A DNA stretch of 64,000 bases, taken from positions 1 to 64,000 of the forward strand of contig BDEJ01000013.1 of the NCBI GenBank assembly GCA_001653155.1, read 5' to 3'. The first letter of the stretch is position 1, and each line of letters begins with the position of its first letter. The notes under the pieces are model-generated. The model was given only the letters and a program-made list of their open reading frames with translations. It was not told where the DNA came from and made no database searches. The stretch is from Porphyromonadaceae bacterium H1 (GTDB taxonomy: Bacteria; Bacteroidota; Bacteroidia; Bacteroidales; Paludibacteraceae). A program made the position numbers and the translations under genes. Shown here piece by piece: positions 27,670-37,144 of the stretch.

Positions 27670-28593
27670 TTATTGAGAGATTTCAAGATTCATGAGGAAT
27701 ATTTTACCGTCCTCGGTATTGTAGACGATTTTCGTAGCATCGGCCGACCCGGAAGGATTGGTTGCAATTACCGAAGATCCGGTCAGCTGGGTACGATAGC
27801 GACCGTCGGCAGCCACCATCACGATTTTAGATTCAATGATAGTTTCTCCGTTATCCCGGTCTACCATACCTACTACCCAATCATTGCCCATCCATTTCGG
27901 AGCTCGCAATACGCCTAAGGAAACAGGATTACTTCCGTCCAGATTGCTCACATAAGCCTTTCCGTGCTCAATGACATAATAAAGCAATTTGGTACCGTCA
28001 GGCGAAACAGCCGACCATAAATAATTAACTTCCCTGCCTGCGGGCGACAACAAACGGGTCTTTCTGTTGTGAGTCAGGTAAAGCTGGCCTTTCTTAACAC
28101 TGCTTACAGCTGGTGCTTGGGCAAGCTTGCGACCTGAAATACGGCGCACTTTCAAAGCTCCGTTTTCGACGGCAAAGACAGTATTTTCTTTCATGCTAAG
28201 CCCTTCGAGATCACGAGTTGGCTTCAGTATCTCGGCCTCGTCACCGCTCTCCAAGTCAACACTCTTAACACTGGTATAACGGAGTCGTTTTTCATATTTT
28301 TGACTCCGGAACACAACATGCTTGCCGTCTTCGGAAATGCAGGGATCGAAGCCGGCTCCACGATCGGTACTAATCGTACGCAATTCTTGAGTTTTTAAAT
28401 CGAATTTCTGAAGGCCTTTCTGATCACCGCCTGTCAGCAATACATAATCGCCCGAAGGGCTTAAGACCGGATTATATCCGATTTGGGACTTAGGCAGCGG
28501 CACCTGTTCGTTACCGACCACCTTCACTTTTTGAGAAAAAGCCTGTGCGCCGAATAAGAGAAATGCACACAGCAGGAGAGTTGATTTCTTCAT
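27670..28593 (-). CDS. TolB-like/WD40-like beta-propeller protein, copy 2
   Basis: This is a 307-residue exported protein. The start at 28593 gives MKKSTLLLCAFLLFGAQAFSQ as signal peptide; a longer frame from 28668 would place 25 residues of non-signal sequence in front. TolB/PD40-type repeats are seen (YNPVLSPSGDYVLLTGGD, GAGFDPCISEDGKHVVFR, YLWSAVSPDGTKLLYY, TNPSGSADATKIVYNTEDGKI). It is the paralogue of the gene at 15020 and again directly precedes an amidase gene, so the pair behaves as a conserved module. Confidence 0.86.
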   Translation of the reverse strand: MKKSTLLLCAFLLFGAQAFSQKVKVVGNEQVPLPKSQIGYNPVLSPSGDYVLLTGGDQKGLQKFDLKTQELRTISTDRGAGFDPCISEDGKHVVFRSQKYEKRLRYTSVKSVDLESGDEAEILKPTRDLEGLSMKENTVFAVENGALKVRRISGRKLAQAPAVSSVKKGQLYLTHNRKTRLLSPAGREVNYLWSAVSPDGTKLLYYVIEHGKAYVSNLDGSNPVSLGVLRAPKWMGNDWVVGMVDRDNGETIIESKIVMVAADGRYRTQLTGSSVIATNPSGSADATKIVYNTEDGKIFLMNLEISQ

Positions 28594-28841
28594 AAAAATT
28601 AATGTTTTTAATGGATAATAATTAAGACAACAAAAGACGTTCGGAAACATTGATACCGACAGGGTCAAACCCTTTTAAGCCGAAGCACAATCCGTGATGA
28701 TGCTGCGCTCGAGAAGCTCGAAGCGGCAAACATCCGCCTCAATACAATTGGAGATAAGCGTACACAAAGAGAGATTCCTCAGCAAAAAAGAGCGACTCTC
28801 CAGCGCCCAATACAACCTTGCGTATTTTGTTGTCAAAGATA
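28594..28841 (-). promoter_or_regulatory. Promoter and long leader of the second propeller-amidase module
   Basis: On the minus strand TATCTTTG lies at 28841-28834, giving a predicted transcript start near 28827 and a leader of about 235 bases before the ATG at 28593. Small frames in the leader look random. No known riboswitch fold was recognised. Confidence 0.4.
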
Positions 28842-28962
28842 GAGAGAATAAATCTTTTACGAAAGAAAACAAAGACTAAAAAACAATAATAAAAGTATCC
28901 GAATCATAAAATACGTCTCGGAGAGCCATATGCAGGAAACATAAAAATCGAAACGAAAGAAC

Positions 28963-28970
28963 TAACTTTG
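28963..28970 (+). promoter_or_regulatory. -7 box for the TatD-like gene
   Basis: TAACTTTG matches TAnnTTTG. It sits 18 bases before the ATG at 28989 and overlaps the upstream alternative start at 28968, which is why the shorter start was chosen. Confidence 0.65.
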
Positions 28971-28988
28971 CAAAAAAATGCCACAACC

Positions 28989-29615
28989 ATGCTCGTAGAC
29001 ATCCACACACACCGGCTCAGCAAGCTCAAAAACAACAGCATCTACAACCTCAAGTGGGAAGAACTCCCCCATACGTTACAATCGGAAAAAGAGGGATACT
29101 TCTCCTTAGGTTTTCACCCTTGGCAACTGAACGATTTTTCGGAAACCAAACTCGAACTGCTCAGCTCCTTGCTGTCCGACAAAAGAGTACTGGCATTGGG
29201 AGAGTGCGGCTTGGACAAAAACAGCAACTACCCTCTTCACGAACAGGAAGTCATATTCGAGAAGCAGATACTTCTGGCAGAAGAAAAGCAAAAAGCCTTA
29301 ATCATACACTGCGTGGGGTGCTTCAACGAAGTATTGGCAATGAAAAAGAGACTCAGGCCTTCACAAAAATGGATCATACACGGCTTCCGGGGAAAAGCGC
29401 AGCTGGCAGAGCAACTGCTGCGGGCAGGCTGTTCCCTGTCCTTCGGAGAGAAGTTTAACGAAACGAGCCTGCGCCTTACCCCTCTCGAACAACTCTTCGT
29501 CGAAACGGACGAAAGTCCACTACCCATCGAAGCAATCTACGCACGCCTGGCCGAAGCGCGAGGCTGCAAAAGCTCGGAAATGAATGCAGGAGCTCAGTGG
29601 CTCAATTCTCTATAA
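28989..29615 (+). CDS. TatD-family metal-dependent hydrolase, short form
   Basis: This is a 208-residue cytoplasmic protein of the TatD DNase/hydrolase family. It starts with the metal-binding MLVDIHTHR motif and contains SLGFHPW, ALGECGLDKN (metal-binding Glu), LIIHCVG (His), WIIHGFRG and FVETDESP (Asp). The usual length is near 255-265 residues, so it is shorter than typical, mostly in loops, but every main metal-ligand block is present. Family members act as 3'-5' exonucleases or other metal hydrolases. It stands between the propeller-amidase unit and porX with its own promoter. Confidence 0.85.
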   Translation: MLVDIHTHRLSKLKNNSIYNLKWEELPHTLQSEKEGYFSLGFHPWQLNDFSETKLELLSSLLSDKRVLALGECGLDKNSNYPLHEQEVIFEKQILLAEEKQKALIIHCVGCFNEVLAMKKRLRPSQKWIIHGFRGKAQLAEQLLRAGCSLSFGEKFNETSLRLTPLEQLFVETDESPLPIEAIYARLAEARGCKSSEMNAGAQWLNSL

Positions 29616-29663
29616 ATTCTGTTACAACACCTTAATTCCCGGCCTTACAAAAGCCTGTTTTTG

Positions 29664-29671
29664 TACATTTG
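29664..29671 (+). promoter_or_regulatory. Possible -7 box for porX
   Basis: TACATTTG matches TAnnTTTG and lies 33 bases upstream of the ATG at 29705. No convincing -33 TTTG is present. Confidence 0.5.
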
Positions 29672-29704
29672 CATGATTATTACTCACGACAAAGACCGCA
29701 TAGA

Positions 29705-31255
29705 ATGAGAAAAGACCGCATACTTTGGGCTGATGACGAAATAGATTTACTAAGGCCGCACATCCTTTTTTTGGAAGAGAAGGGATATGAAGTACATACC
29801 GCCAGCAATGGGAAAGATGCCGTGGACATGTGCCGCGAAACAAGCTTTGACATCATCTTCCTGGATGAGAACATGCCCGGCTTGAGTGGTTTGGAAACCC
29901 TGTCGCAAATCAAAAACATAGACCCCAATGTACCTCTGGTAATGATCACCAAAAGCGAAGAGGAGGACATTATGAACATGGCCATCGGTCAAAAAATAGC
30001 GGACTACCTAACCAAACCGGTGAATCCGAGCCAGATTCTGCTGACACTGAAAAAGAACATACACCAACGTGAAATCGTAAGCGAACACACCACTTCGGCC
30101 TACCGTTCGGAATTCGGACAAATCGGCATGCAAATCAACGACTCATTCAGCTACGAAGACTGGGTGGAAATTTACAAGAAGCTGGTATATTGGGAATTGG
30201 AACTCTCGGAGGCAGAAAACGGCATGGAGGAACTGCTGATGACGCAAAAAAACGAAGCGAACAGCGCCTTCTCCAAATTCATCAAACGCAACTACCTCGA
30301 CTGGTTTCACAGTCCGGAGAAACGCCCGCTAACAAGCCCTGAAATTTTCAAAACAAAGGTATTCCCTCTCTTGGACAAAGGAGAGAAAGTATTCTTTGTT
30401 CTTGTTGACAATTTTCGCTACGACCAGTGGTGCTTGCTACGTGGCCTTATCAACGAGTTTTATCACATCGAAGAAGAGGAGATTTATTGCGCCATGCTGC
30501 CTACCGCAACTCAATATGCACGGAATGCAATATTCTCAGGCTTGTTTCCCAGGCAAATACAGGAAATGTTCCCGGAATTTTGGGTAGAAGAAGAGGAAGA
30601 GGAAGGCAAAAATTTATACGAAAAAGAGCTACTGGAAACACAAATTCAGCGTTTTCGGAAACGCTACAATTTCTCTTATCACAAGATTAACGAATCGTCT
30701 TTTTGCGAGCGACTGATACAGCAACTCCCTCAACTGGAAGACAACAACCTGAATGTATGCGTATTAAACTTCATCGACATGCTCTCACATGCACGCACCG
30801 ACTCGAAGATGATGCGCGAGTTGGCCAATGACAACAAAGCATATCGCTCCCTCACGATGTCGTGGTTCAAACATTCGTCGGCCTACGACCTGCTCAAAGC
30901 TATTGCCCAACGAGGCTATAAGGTCGTCTTCACAACCGACCATGGAATGATACAGGTTAGCAACACAATAAAGGTAATAGGCGATCGAGCCACCAATGTC
31001 AACCTGCGATATAAAGTAGGCAAAAGTTTGAGCTATAATAAAAAAGAAGTCTTTGAAGTAAAAAAACCTGAGGAAATAGGCCTACCAAGTCCCAATGTCA
31101 GTTCGACTTACATTTTTGCCACGAACAACGACTTTTTTGCCTATCCGAATAACTATAATTATTACGTAAACTATTTTAAAAACACCTTCCAGCACGGAGG
31201 AGTCTCTTTGGAAGAAATGCTCGTCCCCATAGCCCTGCTATCACCTAAGAAATGA
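29705..31255 (+). CDS. porX: PorX, T9SS two-component regulator with PglZ-type phosphatase domain
   Basis: This 516-residue protein matches PorX in length and layout. The start at 29705 gives MRKDRILWADDE; a frame from 29669 adds a spurious leader. The receiver domain covers about 4-120 with Asp10/Asp11, phospho-acceptor Asp54 (IIFLDENMPG) and Lys in YLTKPVNP. A helical linker leads to a PglZ/alkaline-phosphatase-type domain (about 200-516) with LVDNFRYDQW, the nucleophile region MLPTATQYARN, NFIDMLSHA and FTTDHGM. In P. gingivalis and Flavobacterium PorX regulates T9SS genes with PorY and SigP and has phosphodiesterase activity on cyclic oligonucleotides. Its presence fits the many T9SS cargo proteins in this window. 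Confidence 0.93.
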   Translation: MRKDRILWADDEIDLLRPHILFLEEKGYEVHTASNGKDAVDMCRETSFDIIFLDENMPGLSGLETLSQIKNIDPNVPLVMITKSEEEDIMNMAIGQKIADYLTKPVNPSQILLTLKKNIHQREIVSEHTTSAYRSEFGQIGMQINDSFSYEDWVEIYKKLVYWELELSEAENGMEELLMTQKNEANSAFSKFIKRNYLDWFHSPEKRPLTSPEIFKTKVFPLLDKGEKVFFVLVDNFRYDQWCLLRGLINEFYHIEEEEIYCAMLPTATQYARNAIFSGLFPRQIQEMFPEFWVEEEEEEGKNLYEKELLETQIQRFRKRYNFSYHKINESSFCERLIQQLPQLEDNNLNVCVLNFIDMLSHARTDSKMMRELANDNKAYRSLTMSWFKHSSAYDLLKAIAQRGYKVVFTTDHGMIQVSNTIKVIGDRATNVNLRYKVGKSLSYNKKEVFEVKKPEEIGLPSPNVSSTYIFATNNDFFAYPNNYNYYVNYFKNTFQHGGVSLEEMLVPIALLSPKK

Positions 31256-31354
31256 CTGCCAACAGAGAAACAAACACTGCAAAAAAAGTGTTAAAATAAA
31301 AGAGATAAGAAAATCTTTTTTGCATTCCGCTGTAGTAAAATTATTTTTTAGACG

Positions 31355-31362
31355 TATCTTTG
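31355..31362 (+). promoter_or_regulatory. -7 box for the RND efflux operon
   Basis: TATCTTTG matches TAnnTTTG. It would give a leader of about 130 bases before the TolC-like gene at 31500. The region 31256-31499 otherwise shows no gene. Confidence 0.6.
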
Positions 31363-31499
31363 TGCCTTCATCCTTTAGCCCAGAAAATTCGAAAATCTGC
31401 TTGCACTTCCGTAATCAGGAAAGAATCGGGCTCATGCTCCCGTTCTTTAACTGAAAAAAGAACGGTAATTTTTATTTAACAGACATTACAACCTGCCAT

Positions 31500-32891
31500 A
31501 TGAATCGTTTCGGATCGAAGAGTAAACTCCCTATATTGGCCGTGGCCATTCTTCTGATTTTCGCTACAAACATCGAGTCCCTTGCCCAGACAACTCAAGC
31601 CGACAAGCAAGTCCAAGACAGCCTCGTACTCACGCTCGAAAGCGCTCTGGAAATTGCTTTGAGCGAGAACCCCATTGTAAAAATAGCCGACAAGGAAATT
31701 GAGCGTGTAAAATACCTGAGTCGCGAACGAGGTTCTGGGTTATTTCCGAAGATATCCTTAGCAGGAGATTACAGAAGATCACTCAAGAAACAACGGATGA
31801 TCTTCGAGATTCCGGGGGTACCGGCGCCTCCAGATGGTATCGAAGTAGGACAAGACAACGCCTTCTCCGGAGGCATTAGCGCAAGCCTGCCCATCATAGC
31901 CCCCACCCTATGGGCTACCTTGAAGCTGAACAAAACCGACTTGGAACTGGCCCATGAGTCGGCACGGGCATCGAAACTATCCCTTGTCAATCAAGTAACA
32001 AAGGCTTATTACAGCCTTTTGCTGGCGCAAGACTCCTACGAGGTAATAAAACACAGCTACGAGAACACTCAGATAAATGCCCGGGTTAGCGAGAGTAAAT
32101 ACAAGCAGGGTACGCTTTCGGAGTTCGAGTGGATACGGGCCGACGTACAGACCCGCAATGCGAAAAGCAACTTAGTTTCGGCCGAAAGTGCCGTAAACAT
32201 GGCGAAACTCCAGCTAAAAATACTCATCGGCATGGATATGGATACCGAAATAAGCGTAACGAACAAATTGAGCGATTATCACAAGAACATCCAAGAAAAC
32301 GACCTCATGGTCCCCAAAGATAATGCACTAAAGGCAAACCCGGAAGTAAAGCAACTGGAAATACAAGGGCAACAACTGGAGCAATCCAGAAAAATTAACA
32401 TTGCAAGCGCTCTTCCGGCTTTAATCGCAAGCATCAACTACCAATACATGTCGATGGTAAACGATAAAAAAACCTTTACGGCCGATCACTTTTGGTTTCC
32501 GACTTCAACACTGGGAGTCACATTAAACATCCCCTTATTTGAAGGTGGAGCTCGGATACATAAGAATAAACAAATTAAAGTACAGAAAGAGATGTTAGAG
32601 CATCAACGCGAGCAGCTTCAGCGGAATCTCGAGCTACAGGTAAGCGCGCACGTCGACAACATGAAGAAAGCCCTCGAAAAAAGCGAATCGAATAAAGAAG
32701 GGCTCCGGCAGGCCGAGAAAGCTTTGAATATCTCTCAAAAAATGTACGAAGTCGGAATGGCTACATTCTTAGATGTAAGCAACTCCGAATTGCTCTACAT
32801 CCAAGCCGGATTAGCTTATAATCAGTCAATATACGACTACCTGTCGGCCAAAAGTGATTTGGAAAAGTTATTAGGTCGCGAAGAAAAATAA
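31500..32891 (+). CDS. TolC-family outer membrane efflux protein
   Basis: This is a 463-residue outer membrane channel for an RND efflux pump. A signal peptide (about 1-30, ending at SLAQ) is followed by two repeats of the OEP domain rich in long helices, with ALEIALSENP, LARTKAYYS-like VTKAYYSLLLAQ, KYKQGTLSEFEWIRAD and MYEVGMATFLDVSNSELLYIQA. The end LEKLLGREEK is typical. It starts an operon with the adaptor (41 bases downstream) and the pump. No local regulator gene is seen. Confidence 0.92.
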   Translation: MNRFGSKSKLPILAVAILLIFATNIESLAQTTQADKQVQDSLVLTLESALEIALSENPIVKIADKEIERVKYLSRERGSGLFPKISLAGDYRRSLKKQRMIFEIPGVPAPPDGIEVGQDNAFSGGISASLPIIAPTLWATLKLNKTDLELAHESARASKLSLVNQVTKAYYSLLLAQDSYEVIKHSYENTQINARVSESKYKQGTLSEFEWIRADVQTRNAKSNLVSAESAVNMAKLQLKILIGMDMDTEISVTNKLSDYHKNIQENDLMVPKDNALKANPEVKQLEIQGQQLEQSRKINIASALPALIASINYQYMSMVNDKKTFTADHFWFPTSTLGVTLNIPLFEGGARIHKNKQIKVQKEMLEHQREQLQRNLELQVSAHVDNMKKALEKSESNKEGLRQAEKALNISQKMYEVGMATFLDVSNSELLYIQAGLAYNQSIYDYLSAKSDLEKLLGREEK

Positions 32892-32931
32892 AAATTTAAA
32901 AACACAACTACACGTAAACTCAGAGACAAAA

Positions 32932-33963
32932 ATGAAAAAGATTTTTCCTATTGGGCTCATTTCTATACTGTTTATCAGCATATTATCGGGATGCCAAAAC
33001 TATCAAAAAGGAGCTGAGATGGGCAGCAAGGATAGCATCCAAAGTCTTCCTAAAGTACGAATATCGAAAGTCTCGAAACGAGATGTAGCACAAAACACTA
33101 ACTTCACAGCTACGGCAGAAGCGCAGATAAAAAACAGCATTGCACCTTCAACACCAACGCGCATCCGACATATTTTTGTAGAAGTCGGCGATAAAGTAGT
33201 TAAAGGACAGCGCTTAGCACAAATGGACAAGGTTAATCTGACAAAGCTCCAAACCGAACTGAACAACATACGTGAAAACTATCGCCGGATATCGGAGCTA
33301 TACGGGGTGGGAGGAGCCTCGAAGCAAGATTTGGATAATGCAAAAGCCCAACTGGAAGTTGCAACGGCAAACTCTACAAGCTTGGAAGAGAATACCTACC
33401 TGCTGAGCCCTATCAACGGCATAGTAACTGCACGCAATTACGACAACGGCGATTTATTTAACGGGCAACAAGCCCTGCTCACCGTCATGCAGGTAAACCC
33501 GATAAAGTTAAAAATCAACATATCGGAAAGCTACTTCAGCAAAGTAAAAAAAGGATTGCATGTCGATGTAAGCTTCGACGTATACGAAGACGAGAAGTTC
33601 AAGGGAGAAATCAGTTTAATCTATCCCACAATCGACCCGTACACGCGTACCTTTACGGCAGAAGTAAAACTAAGAAACGATAAAAACAAGATTCGTCCCG
33701 GTATGTTCGGACGGGTAATGATAAACTTTGGCAGCGAAAAGCGCATGGTCATTCCCGATCGTGCTGTGGTGAAACAACCCGGCTCAGGCGTCCGTTATGT
33801 ATATGTTTATGAAGAGGGTAAGGCCTACTACCGCGAAGTAGCTCTTGGAATACGACTTGGAAGCGAATACGAAGTTCTATCCGGCCTGACCGAAGGCGAA
33901 CAGATAATCATTGCCGGACAAAGCAAGCTTTCGGATGGCGATAACGTGGCCGTCATCGACTGA
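32932..33963 (+). CDS. RND efflux periplasmic adaptor lipoprotein
   Basis: This is a 343-residue membrane fusion protein that links the inner membrane pump to the TolC-like channel. A lipoprotein signal with lipobox ILSGC is followed by a barrel-sandwich lipoyl-like hybrid region (IRHIFVEVGDKVVKGQRLAQ), a short helical hairpin (LQTELNNIRENYRRISELYG) and beta-barrel/membrane-proximal domains (LLSPINGIVTARNYDNGDLF; IRPGMFGRVMINFG; LTEGEQIIIAGQ). The hairpin is short, as in many CusB/AcrA-like Bacteroidetes adaptors. It lies 35 bases before the pump gene. Confidence 0.92.
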   Translation: MKKIFPIGLISILFISILSGCQNYQKGAEMGSKDSIQSLPKVRISKVSKRDVAQNTNFTATAEAQIKNSIAPSTPTRIRHIFVEVGDKVVKGQRLAQMDKVNLTKLQTELNNIRENYRRISELYGVGGASKQDLDNAKAQLEVATANSTSLEENTYLLSPINGIVTARNYDNGDLFNGQQALLTVMQVNPIKLKINISESYFSKVKKGLHVDVSFDVYEDEKFKGEISLIYPTIDPYTRTFTAEVKLRNDKNKIRPGMFGRVMINFGSEKRMVIPDRAVVKQPGSGVRYVYVYEEGKAYYREVALGIRLGSEYEVLSGLTEGEQIIIAGQSKLSDGDNVAVID

Positions 33964-33997
33964 AGTTTAATCTCTCCTCATAACACAAGAAAAGCAA

Positions 33998-36900
33998 ATG
34001 AGCAGTATATATCAAACCTCTGTAAGGAAACCCATTACCACCGCTTTAATTTTCATTGCTGTAGTTATTCTGGGCATCTTCTCCTTCCAGCGCCTCCCCA
34101 TCGATTTGTACCCGAATATAGAAGTCAACATGCTGATGGTGATGACGAGTTACCAAGGAGCCAGCGCTGCAGATATAGAAACAAACATCACAAAGCCTCT
34201 GGAAAATACGCTGAATACGGTGTCGAATCTAAAAAAAATCTCCTCATCATCGCGTGAGAACACCTCCATCATCCAACTTGAATTTGAATTCGGCGAAGAC
34301 TTGGATGTGCTCACCAATGACGTACGGGATAAGCTTGAACTGATAAAATCCTACTTACCGGACGGGGCCTCCACACCACTGATTTTCAAATTCAGCACGG
34401 ATATGATTCCCATCTTGTACATCTCGGCCGAAGCTCAAGAAAGCCTCCCGGGCCTGTATAAAATACTCGACAACAACGTGGCTAATGCCTTGGCACGCAT
34501 CAAAGGTGTAGGAACAGTTTCTATTTCCGGAGCTCCGGAACGCGAAATTCAGGTGTATGTCGACCCGGGAAAACTCGAAGCTTACAACCTAAGCATTGAA
34601 AGCATATCGCAGGCCATCATGCTCGAAAACCGAAACACACCTGCCGGAACGGTGGACATAGGTAGCAACACCTATTCCTTGCGTGTTCGAGGGGAATTTG
34701 TCGAGGTGAGCCAACTCAATCAGGTAGTCGTTGGGAATTTCGATGGTAAAACAATTTTCTTATCCGACGTAGCCAGCATTAGAGACGGAGGACAAGAGCG
34801 CATGCAAGAGGCCTATACGAATGAAAAGCAAGGCGCCACCATCATCATTCAGAAACAATCGGGAGCCAACACCGTACAGATTGCCGAAGCAGTCAAAACC
34901 GAATTGAATAAGATCCAACAAAATCTACCGAGCGACATCAAGTTGCAAATCATTGCAGACTCATCGGACAACATTAAAAACAGCATATCAAGCTTACAGG
35001 AAACCGTAATTTTCGCTTTCTTGTTTGTTCTCTTGGTCGTGCTGTTTTTCCTCGGTCGTTGGCGGGCTACGCTCATCATCATGGTTACCATCCCCATTTC
35101 TCTAATTGCAGCCTTTATCTATCTCTTCGGGACGGGCGGATCGCTCAACATCATATCCATGAGTGGTCTGATTATCGCTATCGGTCTGGTAGTAGACGAT
35201 GCCATTGTTGTACTCGAAAACATCACTACACACATCGAACGGGGTAGCGACCCGCGTAGCGCCTCCATACTGGGTACGAACGAGGTAGCATTGGCCGTAA
35301 TGGCCTCGACCCTTACTCTCGTTGCGGTGTTCCTGCCCTTCACGCTCGTTCCGGGAATGGCCGGCATGATGTTCAAACAGCTTGGCTGGATGGTCACAAT
35401 CATGATCAGCATGTCGCTCATCACAGCCATCACCCTCACTCCGATGATGACCTCACGAATGCTCCGACGCAACATGAAACAAGGGAAGCTATTTGCCCCC
35501 ATCGAAAAAGGGCTTGCAAGATTCGACAAGGCCTACGGCAGCTTCATCCATTGGGCAATACGACACCGGAGAAAAATCATGGGTTCAGCTACGGTTATTT
35601 TTTTTCTGGCACTTATACCCGCTTTTACTTCCCTGGGTTTTGAGAATATGCCGGCTTCGGACAACTCGCGGATATCGGCCACAGTAGAACTTCCCGTAGG
35701 AACGGGGCTGAACATATCCCGAAGCATTGCCCTCAACATATCGCAAGATTGGCGTAAAAAATATCCCGAGATAGAAATGATTAACTTTTCCGTGGGACAA
35801 CCCAGCGAATCCAACGCATGGGGAACGCTGATGAACAAAGGCAGCCATGTGCTATCCTACACGATACGCCTTGCACCCAAAAACAGCAGAAAACGCAGTA
35901 TGTTCGAAATCACAGAGCTCATGCGTCAAGACCTGGGCGATATGCCCGATGTAAAAAAGAGTAATGTAATAGCCGGAGGAGGGAATAATATGACCGGGGG
36001 ACAGTCAACACTAAACGTCGAGATATATGGTTTTGACTTTAGCGAGACGGATCGGGTAGCTTCCGAACTCGCAGCCAAGATGAAAGAGATCAAAGGTTTC
36101 ACCAACATCACCATCAGCCGCGAGGATTATCAGCCCGAATATCAAGTGGATTTTGATCGCGAAAAACTGGCTATCAACGGATTAAACATCACAACGGCAT
36201 CCAACTTCCTTCGAAACCGGATGAGCGGAGCACTTACTTCCCTGTTTCGCGAAGACGGCGAAGAGTACAACATCCGTGTGATTTACGCCCCTGAATTCCG
36301 AAAATCAATAGAAGACATCGAAAACATACTGATTTACAATGCACAAGGCAAGAGTGTACGTCTGAGAGATGTCGGTCGCGTTTACGAGTGCTTTTCACCT
36401 CCCACCATTGAACGAAAGAGCCGCCAACGGGTAATTACCGTATCGGGAGTAGCATCCGGCATTACCCTTGATAAGGCGGTAAATGCTACTAACTCAATAC
36501 TTAAGCAGATGGACATCCCATCAGACATATCCACGGTTTTAGGAGGCTCTTACGAGGATATGCAAGAGATGTTCGCTGATCTCGGCACCCTCTTCCTCAT
36601 CATCCTGATGCTCGTATTCGTAGTCATGGCTTCGCAGTTCGAGTCGCTTACCTACCCTTTTGTCATCATGTTTTCGATACCTTTCGCACTTGTAGGAGTT
36701 ATCCTATCTCTCTGGATTACGGGTCATACGGTTAATACGATGTCTTTCATCGGAGTAATTATGCTTTCGGGTATCGTGGTGAAAAACGGTATTGTACTTA
36801 TCGACTACATCAACCTCAACCGCGAACGCGGAATGGGAGTCATACGGGCAGTTGTTAAGGGAGGGGAGTCTCGCTTACGTCCGGTTTTAATGACTTCAAT

Positions 36901-37108
36901 TACAGCTATTTTAGGAATGATTCCCTTAGCCATAAGTCAAGGAGAGGGAGCTGAAATGTGGCAACCCATGGCCGTAACAGTCATCGGAGGCCTTAGCGTT
37001 TCAACCCTGTTAACCTTAGTGGTTATTCCTACGCTATATACTTCTTTCGCCAAAAACGGCATTGTACGTCAACGCAAAAAAATAGCCAAATTGTACCAAA
37101 AAAAATAA
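33998..37108 (+). CDS. RND-family (AcrB/HAE1-like) inner membrane efflux pump
   Basis: This is a 1036-residue proton-driven efflux transporter of normal length. The N-terminal membrane helix (PITTALIFIAVVILGIFSF), two large periplasmic loops and the central helix bundle are present. TM4 has the proton-relay pair in IAIGLVVDDAIVVLEN (Asp-Asp), and the second half repeats the fold, with GVIMLSGIVVKNGIVLIDYIN and GGLSVSTLLTLVVIPTLY. Sequence style fits hydrophobe/amphiphile exporters rather than heavy-metal pumps, but the substrate cannot be told. A small PII-like gene follows 36 bases later. Confidence 0.93.
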   Translation: MSSIYQTSVRKPITTALIFIAVVILGIFSFQRLPIDLYPNIEVNMLMVMTSYQGASAADIETNITKPLENTLNTVSNLKKISSSSRENTSIIQLEFEFGEDLDVLTNDVRDKLELIKSYLPDGASTPLIFKFSTDMIPILYISAEAQESLPGLYKILDNNVANALARIKGVGTVSISGAPEREIQVYVDPGKLEAYNLSIESISQAIMLENRNTPAGTVDIGSNTYSLRVRGEFVEVSQLNQVVVGNFDGKTIFLSDVASIRDGGQERMQEAYTNEKQGATIIIQKQSGANTVQIAEAVKTELNKIQQNLPSDIKLQIIADSSDNIKNSISSLQETVIFAFLFVLLVVLFFLGRWRATLIIMVTIPISLIAAFIYLFGTGGSLNIISMSGLIIAIGLVVDDAIVVLENITTHIERGSDPRSASILGTNEVALAVMASTLTLVAVFLPFTLVPGMAGMMFKQLGWMVTIMISMSLITAITLTPMMTSRMLRRNMKQGKLFAPIEKGLARFDKAYGSFIHWAIRHRRKIMGSATVIFFLALIPAFTSLGFENMPASDNSRISATVELPVGTGLNISRSIALNISQDWRKKYPEIEMINFSVGQPSESNAWGTLMNKGSHVLSYTIRLAPKNSRKRSMFEITELMRQDLGDMPDVKKSNVIAGGGNNMTGGQSTLNVEIYGFDFSETDRVASELAAKMKEIKGFTNITISREDYQPEYQVDFDREKLAINGLNITTASNFLRNRMSGALTSLFREDGEEYNIRVIYAPEFRKSIEDIENILIYNAQGKSVRLRDVGRVYECFSPPTIERKSRQRVITVSGVASGITLDKAVNATNSILKQMDIPSDISTVLGGSYEDMQEMFADLGTLFLIILMLVFVVMASQFESLTYPFVIMFSIPFALVGVILSLWITGHTVNTMSFIGVIMLSGIVVKNGIVLIDYINLNRERGMGVIRAVVKGGESRLRPVLMTSITAILGMIPLAISQGEGAEMWQPMAVTVIGGLSVSTLLTLVVIPTLYTSFAKNGIVRQRKKIAKLYQKK

Positions 37109-37144
37109 AAAGGGACTGTCAGATCTTTTTTAAGAAAACTCATT

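Noticed and set aside
28694-28879. Small plus-strand frame of 61 codons in the 28.6-28.9 kb gap
   Set aside because: It lies in the probable leader of the minus-strand propeller gene, has no ribosome binding site and has a low-complexity Lys/Ser/Arg composition.
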